Assembly (NCBI GenBank): GCA_030068075.1
Contig: CM057841.1
Span: 4,772,565 to 4,836,564, forward strand
DNA: 64,000 bases
From: Paguma larvata
Lineage: Eukaryota > Chordata > Mammalia > Carnivora > Viverridae
Direction of reading: 5' to 3'
Position numbers and translations under genes: made by a program. Position 1 is the stretch's first letter; every line of letters begins with the position of its first letter. Positions 57,173 to 64,000 of the stretch are shown here, one piece after another. Below the pieces are notes generated by a model. It made no database searches. It worked only from the letters and a program-made list of their open reading frames with translations, and was not told where the DNA came from.

Positions 57173-57388
57173 GGCGCCTGAGTGGCTCAGTCAGTTAAGT
57201 GTCCAGCTTCGGCTCAGGTCATGAACTTGCAGTTCGTGAGTTCGAGCCCCGCATCGGGCTCTGTGCTGACAGCTCAGAGCCTGGAACCTGCTTTGGATTC
57301 TGCATCTCCCTCTTTCTCTGTTCCTCCCCTGCTTGTGCTTTGTCTCTCTCTCTCTCTCTCTCTTTCAAAAATAAAGATTAAAAAAAAT
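57173..57388 (+). repeat. CAN-SINE (feline type)
   Basis: GGGGCGCCTGAGTGGCTCAG head, (CT)n block at 57,344-57,364 and an AAAAATAAAGATTAAAAAAA tail. Confidence 0.95.
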
Positions 57389-57640
57389 TCACCTCATTTT
57401 TTATAGAAAACAATAGCAAGAGTGATTTTGCAGGAAAAAAGCAGAAACGGCCTGAATATATGCCAAGAGAAATGTTACTACGTTTTCTCTGATGGGAGAC
57501 AGAGACGGTATTACTACAGTGATACATTAGTTTTACACTTGAGGGCGTCTGCTCTTGCTGAAATCATGAGAGGGGACATTTTCTTCAAAGAATGGACAAT
57601 GGAAACAGCTCAAACATTTTTTCCTTTAAATATGATATAA

Positions 57641-57859
57641 AAATTTTTTAATGTTTATTTATATTTGAGAGAGAGAGAGAGAGAGACCGAGCACGAATGG
57701 GGTAGGGGCAGAGAGAGAGGGAGACACAGAATCTGAAGGAGCTCCAGGCTCAGAGCTGTCAGCGCAGAGACCAATGTGGGGCTTGAACTCATGAACCATG
57801 AGCTCATGACCTGAGCCAAAGTTGGACACTTAACTGAATGAGCCACCCAGGCGCCCCTA
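57641..57859 (-). repeat. CAN-SINE (feline type)
   Basis: Flanks contain TAAATATGAT on both sides. GAGAGAGAGAGAGAGAGA block and GAGCCACCCAGGCGCCCC head. Confidence 0.95.
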
Positions 57860-57901
57860 AATATGATTTTTAAAGCTGTTGTCTTTAGAAAGTTCTATTT
57901 A

Positions 57902-58165
57902 CCTGTTTGGGGTTGAATTGTGCCCCACAAACCCAAGAAAAGAAAGATGCATGGGAGTCCTAACCCTCAGTATCTCAGAAGACCTTATCTGGAGATGAGA
58001 TCTCTGCAGAGGTAATTAAGTCAAATGGGGTCATTAGGGTGTGTCCTAATGCAATATGACTGGTGTCCTCCTAAGAGGGGGAAGCCTGGACGCACAGGCA
58101 GGCACACACACAGGGGTGGATTGCAGGTGTCAGCCCCACGGACAGGACACCTGCAGAGAAACGCC
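57902..58165 (+). repeat. MLT1-like LTR remnant
   Basis: GGTTGAATTGTGCCCCACAA, CTCAGTATCTCAGAAGACC, TCTCTGCAGAGGTAATTAAG and ATGACTGGTGTCCTCCTAAG are MLT1-type landmarks in order. Confidence 0.7.
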
Positions 58166-58950
58166 TTGATGAGCACCTGATTCAATCCAGGGGCCGGAGG
58201 TGGCCAAGCCACCTGAGCATTTGAGGGGTCTCCAGGGAAAATGGGTTAGGACAGGGGTGTGCAGGGAGGGGTGGCAGGGATCAATGTTAGCTCTAAGCAT
58301 AATTAGAGAAATCACCAATACCTCTTATTCCCAAAAAGATAAAAAGGAAATAGGGCAAATGTAAACCATGGTAAATCTAATTGTGTTCCTCCGTCACCTC
58401 CGAAGACATTCCAGGTTACACCCGTACACCCCTCTTTTCTCAAATGAGCGTCTTGATCTCTCTTGATCACTTGGGGGTGCTGTTGCCTCACAGAAGGATC
58501 AAATCAGCTCAAACAAAGCCTTTCCCTTAAACACTAGGGGACAAGAAGAAGATTCCAGTAAGGGGCCTGGGAGCCAGGGGGAGGGTGGGGGAAGTTAAGA
58601 GGTCGCTCTCGCCGGGTTGGGGTCCTCAGTCCTATCCTCTCCAGGAAATGCAGTTTTTATGTCCCTATCCCCAGGAAAATTCCCCCGCCGCTCCTGGAGG
58701 CAAGGAATACCCTGAAACTGACACATTTTCCCAAGTGCAGTTTTGTTAGAGTGAAGACGGGGGTTGTGATACGTTCCTGCCCCCTCGCCTCCCTGGGTCT
58801 GGCGGGGAAGAGGGTGTATATGTATATATATATATATATAATTCCTAAAGTTTTAATGTATTTTGGTATAAGATCCTCACTTGGTATGCTGATTATCAAA
58901 ATGCTATGTGTCACAGAAATAACCGAGTTTCCTTGCGAATTCATCATATC
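58166..58950. other. Intergenic stretch, no gene seen
   Basis: Mixed sequence with a (TA)n at 58,820-58,842. No family recognised. Confidence 0.35.
58820..58842 (+). repeat. (TA)n microsatellite
   Basis: About eleven TA units. Confidence 0.95.
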
Positions 58951-59039
58951 AGATTGTTAACCATGTCCGTATTTGAATCTTTTGTCATTTACGGTTGTTG
59001 TTCTGAGGTCCTAACAAAACATGCTTTCATGTTCAAAGG

Positions 59040-60704
59040 GATTTACAAAAAGGACTTTTAGGACAAACAGGCATTTGACATCTTTAAGATCATAAAACAA
59101 ATGTGTAAAAATCTCTAGAACTAAAAAGCTGTGTTCCAACTAAACAAGAATTAGGAACATGGGAACATAAATGGAGGAATATTATAGTTTTGTGACTCTT
59201 GTTGGAAATATTGTTGGGTCTCTACTGCTTGCTCTTCCAGATTAAGGAAGCTTTCTCTTAAGACATCTATGACTTGCAGAAATGCGATAGAGTATTCATT
59301 TGTAGACAAATGGAAGGATTTAACTTTTCTCTCCACCTGAACCCTCTGAAATTCAAAAACTCCGTAAGTATTCTTTCTTTCATGGCAATTACAGTTGTTT
59401 GCATACGTTCAGTAAGAATCTGTCTGAAGACAAAGAGGACACCATGAGAAATACTAGCTAGTTTACCAAAGCTTTGACTGAAATGTCATATGTGAGAGAC
59501 ATGAGTAGACTCAGCTCTAAAGAACTAAGGTTGACTTTATGGAACACGGAGCCATGAAGCCCCTTGGAAAGGCTGGCCCCATACCTTGCTCACAGGTCAC
59601 CAGCAGCCTCACCAGGTGAGTAAAGACTGTCCCCGACAGGCCCAGGAACCCCAGGATGTCTTGGGGACCTCGCAAAGGGGAGTTTGCTCAAATCTACAGG
59701 TGCTGCAGGCATGTCTGATGGCAAGTACGTGGCTTGGCTTCTGGCCTGGAGAGGCTACTAAACAGTTAATCTCGATTCCTTATAAAAAGTTCCAGGAAAG
59801 CAGATTTGAAAAGATCTATCCGATCGATCACCACACTTCCGGAGCTTATGTAAATAATTAGGCCAAGTTTGTTGAAACCGGACTTGCTTTACAAACGAAT
59901 TAGTCTTGATTTGGCTGTTTCTGGAAATAAGGGTTATTAGGAAAAAAAAAGGGTTTCAATAACTCATCTTTATGGATGTTAAATTCTAGTTCTGATATTT
60001 AACCAGAAATATCTGTTGTTTGCCTAAACTAGACAACGTGAGGTACGCTTCGGAGAGATTAGCACAAAATTCCTGTAGAGACCATCTCTGTGCCTGTCAC
60101 TCTATGGGCCATCCGAAAGGATCACCACAGATATTCGAGTTACAAAGCAGACAAGCCTGGCATTTAGAAATCTTCTCACTGGCTGCGCTCAGGACTCAGA
60201 CACCCAGTTTATAATTTTGCTCTAACCATTAACCTATACTCGTCTTGTTTCTATAAAAGATTGTATACTAAACAAAACAAAGTCTATGATAGTTACCACC
60301 ACCTGGTACACAAAGTCTTAAATGACTCTCAAAATAACATTGTTATTAAACTAGAATAACCCAAATGCATTAGACAGTTGTACAAGATAGATTGGCATGA
60401 GATGTTTTAACCGCTCTACAACATGGAACTTGTGTTCTCATAAAATCAGAATTACCACAGACTGTTTCTGAGTTTCTAACTTACAAATGCTCACACGGGC
60501 ACTTTACATCATCCCCCTTTTTCCTTCAATAATTGGTTAAATTCTGGGTAACCTTGGTGGCTCAGTCGGGTGGGCGTCTGGCTTTGGCTCAGGGCATGAT
60601 CTCACAGTTCCTGAGTTCGAGCCCTGCGTCAGGCTCTGTGCTGACAGCTCAGAGCCTGGAACCTGCTTCGATTCTATGTCTCCCTGTCTCTCTGTGTGCT
60701 TGTG

Positions 60705-60745
<41 letters not shown>

Positions 60746-61145
60746 TCATAAATAAATAAACCTTAAAAAATTTTTTTTAATAATTGCGTAAATTCCCGGA
60801 CCAAAGAAAGATTTTCGTCAACTACCAAAGGACTCTGATTTGGGGTTCTTTTGTTCGTTTCGTTACATTTTGCTGTTTTCTCCTGTGTCTGGTGCCGAGA
60901 CTCCTTCCTGCTCCAACTTCAAGCCGATGGATGGTCGTTTCTGCTCAGGAAAACTCCCATGTTACCAACTCTAGACACAGCTGCCGCAGCCTTTCCTGAC
61001 TCCTAGTAAATTCTCGACTGGCCAGCGCTGACCCATGGGCAGGGACATCTCTGCGCCCGTATTCGGCAGGAGGAAGCTACAGAGGATGAGACCTCCACCT
61101 TCAATGACCTTATAAGGGTCGAAGCTGTTCAGGGGCGGGGGAGAT
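59040..61145 (+). mobile_element. Probable ERV internal 3' fragment
   Basis: Retroviral-type internal sequence is inferred from position. It ends in a purine-rich AGGGGCGGGGGAGA, a polypurine-tract-like stretch, immediately before an LTR starting TGATGAGGG. I cannot read a convincing protein domain, so gag/pol/env identity is unknown. A SINE interrupts it at 60,545-60,778. Confidence 0.45.
60545..60778 (+). repeat. CAN-SINE with (GT)n tail and 17-bp target duplication
   Basis: AATAATTGGTTAAATTC (60,528-60,544) and AATAATTGCGTAAATTC (60,779-60,795) flank it, 15 of 17 identical. The CT-rich part has become about 18 GT units at 60,708-60,744. Confidence 0.96.
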
Positions 61146-61559
61146 GATGAGGGAAACTAAGGCGAGAGAAGTGCAGCACAAATGAAATCTCCTTCCAGCT
61201 CCTTCCAGCTCAAGCCACGGACAGACTCCTGAGACCTGCGGAACGTGGCCCTCCTCCAGGAACTCAGGGCTGCCTTCCTGCCTTAATGTTTTTGTTTTAT
61301 TGAAGACTCAAAGCAACCTTGTCTTAAGAGCAGCTCGCCCCTCAAGGTCCCGAAAGCCGTGCCTCCAAATTCCTCGGAGACTTGCGCTGTCCCTCACCCC
61401 CACTAATGTTAAAGTACATCACCAGTCACTCCTCACAGCCCCGGTGCGGCTCTCCTGCCCACGGGTCCTGTCCCCGTGCTTAAATAAAATCACTTTTTTG
61501 CACCAAAGACGTCTCAAGAATTCTTTCTTGGCCGTTTGCTCAAGAACCCCATCGCCACA
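61146..61559 (+). repeat. ERV1-type LTR (3' LTR)
   Basis: About 414 bp, from TGATGAGGG to CGCCACA. It contains TTAAATAAAATCAC (polyadenylation signal) followed by GCACCAAAGACGTCTCAAG and AATTCTTTCTTGGCC, a U5 style I know from class I LTRs. No partner LTR is seen in the window. Confidence 0.7.
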
Positions 61560-61589
61560 GTTTCGGGAGGCGGGAGTCTCAGGCCACAG

Positions 61590-61865
61590 CGACGCTGGGA
61601 CCGTGCTCCATCAGAGGTGCTGGGGTGGGGGGCTCCTCCTAGTTTCTGGCGCTCCTCCCCGTGTGCGTGCCTGCCTCCAGATTTCCCCCTTTTGTAAGGA
61701 CACTAGTCAGGTAGGATTAGGGCCCCGCCTTACTCCGGGGTGACCTCATCTTCACTAACTACACTTGCAAGGACCCTGCTTCCAAATAAGGTCCCATTCG
61801 GAGGTGCTGAGGTGAGGTCTCCAGCCTAGGGATCTGGGGGCGGGAGGAACATTCAACCCAGAGCC
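61590..61865 (-). repeat. MLT1-like LTR remnant (reverse)
   Basis: CAGATTTCCCCCTTTTGTAAGG, GACCTCATCTTCACTAAC, CCAAATAAGGTCCCATTCGG and AACATTCAACCCAGAGCC are MLT1 landmarks reversed. Confidence 0.7.
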
Positions 61866-62654
61866 TAAACACAAAGCTGTGAGGCCTGTTTGTTTGCCGG
61901 GGCGAGTGATCCCGTCGAGAGAGGGGGTACAGGATTTCCGAGCTGGGTCCGAGTGGAGGAGACCACGTAAAGACAAGGAGTTAGCGACAGCGGTGACCCC
62001 TGCACACAAGGGGACGGGACATACAGGACAGCACACTGCTCTATATGCGATGGCCCGAGGACACCTGTTTGTCTAAACTGCGAATTTCAAAAGTTTAGGG
62101 TCATGATAACACATTAACCCTGCAGCCATGCGCTGATCATTATGGACAAACAATGAAGGAAGGCATTTACTTCCCTGAAGTTATCTTTGCCTAAAAGCCA
62201 CTAGATTGGCAGATAGCAAAAAAGATGACTATCGTTGTCCGGCCTAAAGATTACAGTGTTTCCTGTTGAAATAAAAGACCTGCCTTTGCTGATGCAAGGC
62301 CCTCAGGATACGCTGATACCTGAGTCCTCTGCCCTTCAGTCCCTCGCTCTCCACAACTCAACCTGAAGTGAACGAGATTGGGCATCCGAGGGCTGGGGTG
62401 GAGGAGGACTGGGAATTCGGTGTTAGTGGAGAGCGGGTGGCGTGGACGCCTCAAAGCAGCGGGCAGGCGGGGGGCTGCACGCAGGGGGAAAGCCACGCTG
62501 GGTGCTTGTGTCTGTCACCTTCTGGTTGCCCCTTTCCCAGGGAGTAGTGGAGCAGGCTCACCTGTCCAGAGGGAGGACGGCCAAGAAGGCCGGGCAGGTG
62601 CAGGTGCGCGGAGGGCAGGGCTGTTCGCCAGGGACGGCGGCCGCCGGAGGTCCA
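61866..62654. other. Intergenic stretch, no gene seen
   Basis: Moderately GC-rich from 62,370. Short frames only, no family recognised. Confidence 0.35.
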
Positions 62655-62800
62655 GGTCGCCCGCAGCTTCTGGGGGGTGCTGGCCATCTTGGGCTTTAGA
62701 TGCACCCCCGGGACCCCCACTTCATCTGCCCGTGGGCTTCTCCTGTGTGCTGTCTGCATCCAAATTCCCCCTTTTTATAAGGGCACCTTTAGTGCTCAAA
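62655..62800 (-). repeat. MLT1-like LTR fragment (reverse)
   Basis: GCTTCTGGGGGGTGCTGGCC then CATCCAAATTCCCCCTTTTT and ATAAGGGCACC resemble the same family as at 61.6 kb. Confidence 0.55.
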
Positions 62801-62899
62801 GCTCACGCTAACCTGAAGAGAGTGTTTTTAAGTTTCTTGTCCTAAGTGACAGCCCTGCATTAGTTTGAAGCCAGTTCTCTCTTCTGCTAAACATAGAGG

Positions 62900-63786
62900 G
62901 GTACTGTGTTAGAGATAGTGCGCCCCAGACTTTGCTTACTGTGAACCTTGTTAAGGGTTATGATGGCTGAGAATTCTGTTTTGATTGCTGTTTGCTGTGA
63001 ACACTGTGAAACTTTTCTTGGGGTGCTGTGAGGCCTGTTTAGTTTGCTATGTATTAGACTAAGTTGCTGTGTGTTAAATCTTGTTAGGCATTAGATTTAG
63101 AGACTTAGGAATGCACTAGACTCCTGGCCCGTTTGCTGTGATCGCTGTGAACCCTGTTTGCTGTGTTAGAGAATTGCCATGTTGTGAAAGTATAGTGCTG
63201 TTAGGGCTAAGGCCACTCCATTTTGGTTTAAGTTCCATCTTGGAGTAGTTCTGGGCCCCAAGTTCCAGGAAAACAAGTCACCCTGGACTCTGCCCCGGGT
63301 TCCAGTAAACAGAGTAGCCAAGAGGCCAGACCCAGATTAGCAGACCCTGTCACCACCCCGGGTGGGACTGGACCCTGATTAGCAGACCCTGCCTCCACCT
63401 TGAGTTCCAGGGAAACCACAGGAGGTCAGATTCCTAGAATAGCCCCTAGCAAAACTAATCAGCATCCAGCCCACACCCGATGACCATTTGAATCTGCGCG
63501 GGACCCCCAAACTAAGCCAATCCATAGCTAGCCCGCGGCCGCCAAATATGAAACTAGCCCGCGAGAATGCCAATCAATCAATTCAAAGGATCCCCATCCC
63601 CGCCCAGAAAGTGTACCGGAACCCTGATAAAAAGCCTGTGTAAACCTGGCTCAGGGCTTTTACCACTGCACCGCTGCGTCGGGAGGTGCAAGAGTCCGAG
63701 CTCGAGCTTCGAATGAAGACCCTTTGCGTTTGCATCAGTCCCGGCTCCCCGGCGGTCTGCTTGGGATCCAGAATTTGGGCACGACA
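62900..63786 (+). repeat. ERV LTR with repeated U3 words, near window end
   Basis: A promoter-like order is seen: a U3 with repeated TTTGCTGTGAAC words (62,940-63,190), AAGCCAATCC at about 63,515 (CCAAT box), GATAAAAAG near 63,626 (TATA-like), a GAATGAAGACC word near 63,710 and an end near GGGCACGACA (about 63,784). Exact ends are uncertain. No unmistakable primer site follows. Confidence 0.6.
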
Positions 63787-64000
63787 AACCCTCTCGTCTT
63801 ACTTCGATGATCTGCCGAGACCCTGCTTCTGAAGAAGCCCGCCTGCACACGGACCGGGAGTTAGGGTTTAAACCAGTGGTGAGAGGAAGCGAGACAGGGG
63901 GCCGCTGAGTGGAAAAGCGGAAGAATCATGCGTGTTAGGCACCGGTGGGGTCAAGGCATTATTCGGATCACATAGTAGAGAGAGGAGCTCACCCAGGTGC
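63787..64000 (+). other. Probable ERV leader, cut by the window end
   Basis: Sequence after the LTR with no recognised frame or motif. If the LTR is a 5' LTR, the provirus continues beyond the window. Confidence 0.35.

Noticed and set aside
59151..59336. A 61-residue minus-strand frame as a coding exon
   Set aside because: Short, no family similarity recognised, and it lies in probable ERV-derived sequence on the opposite strand.

Overview
The window is nuclear DNA of a carnivoran, most likely a cat (Felidae). About thirty tRNA-Lys-derived CAN-SINEs of the feline type are scattered on both strands, recognised by the phrases GGCGCCTGGGTGGCTCAG and GGCTCAGGTCATGATCTC. The coding content is mammalian 19q13.4-like: SMIM17 on the plus strand facing ZNF835 on the minus strand, the order I recall from the human ZNF71-SMIM17-ZNF835-ZIM2 interval. 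Gene density is low and most of the DNA is intron, intergenic sequence and repeats.

Layout. 1-7 kb holds an MLT1-like LTR, SINEs, a broken minus-strand KRAB zinc-finger gene (1.6-3.4 kb) and its probable CpG-island promoter (6.45-7.08 kb), part of which recurs in inverted orientation inside an L1 remnant at 5.1 kb. 7.1-19.7 kb is a 550-bp polypurine tract followed by SINE/MIR/L2-rich intergenic DNA. 19.7-45.1 kb is SMIM17: a CpG-island promoter and likely untranslated first exon near 20 kb, coding exons at 25.3, 27.4 and 44.9 kb, and a polyadenylation signal at 45.07 kb. Its 17.4-kb last intron contains an antisense, defective class I endogenous retrovirus (27,715-34,346, 4-bp target duplication, tRNA-Thr-like primer site, env mostly gone) sitting near the left edge of a 4-kb minisatellite of 40-46-bp units. 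45.1-49.5 kb is the space between the two convergent genes and contains an orphan CpG island at 48.4 kb. 49.5-55.3 kb is ZNF835: a single coding exon with 14 C2H2 fingers, an intron holding a near-perfect 175-bp-arm palindrome and a degenerate CA/CG-rich minisatellite, and a CpG-island promoter with a ZNF143-type ACTACAA-TCCCAG site. 55.3-64 kb is intergenic and retroviral: an ERV 3' fragment with LTR (about 59-61.56 kb, split by a SINE with its own target duplication) and another LTR running toward the window end.

Functionally, only SMIM17 (a small tail-anchored-type membrane protein of unknown role) and ZNF835 (a nuclear DNA-binding zinc-finger protein) look intact. Nothing suggests that they work in one pathway. 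All gene names rest on recalled similarity, not on a database search. Repeat family names and edges were judged by eye.
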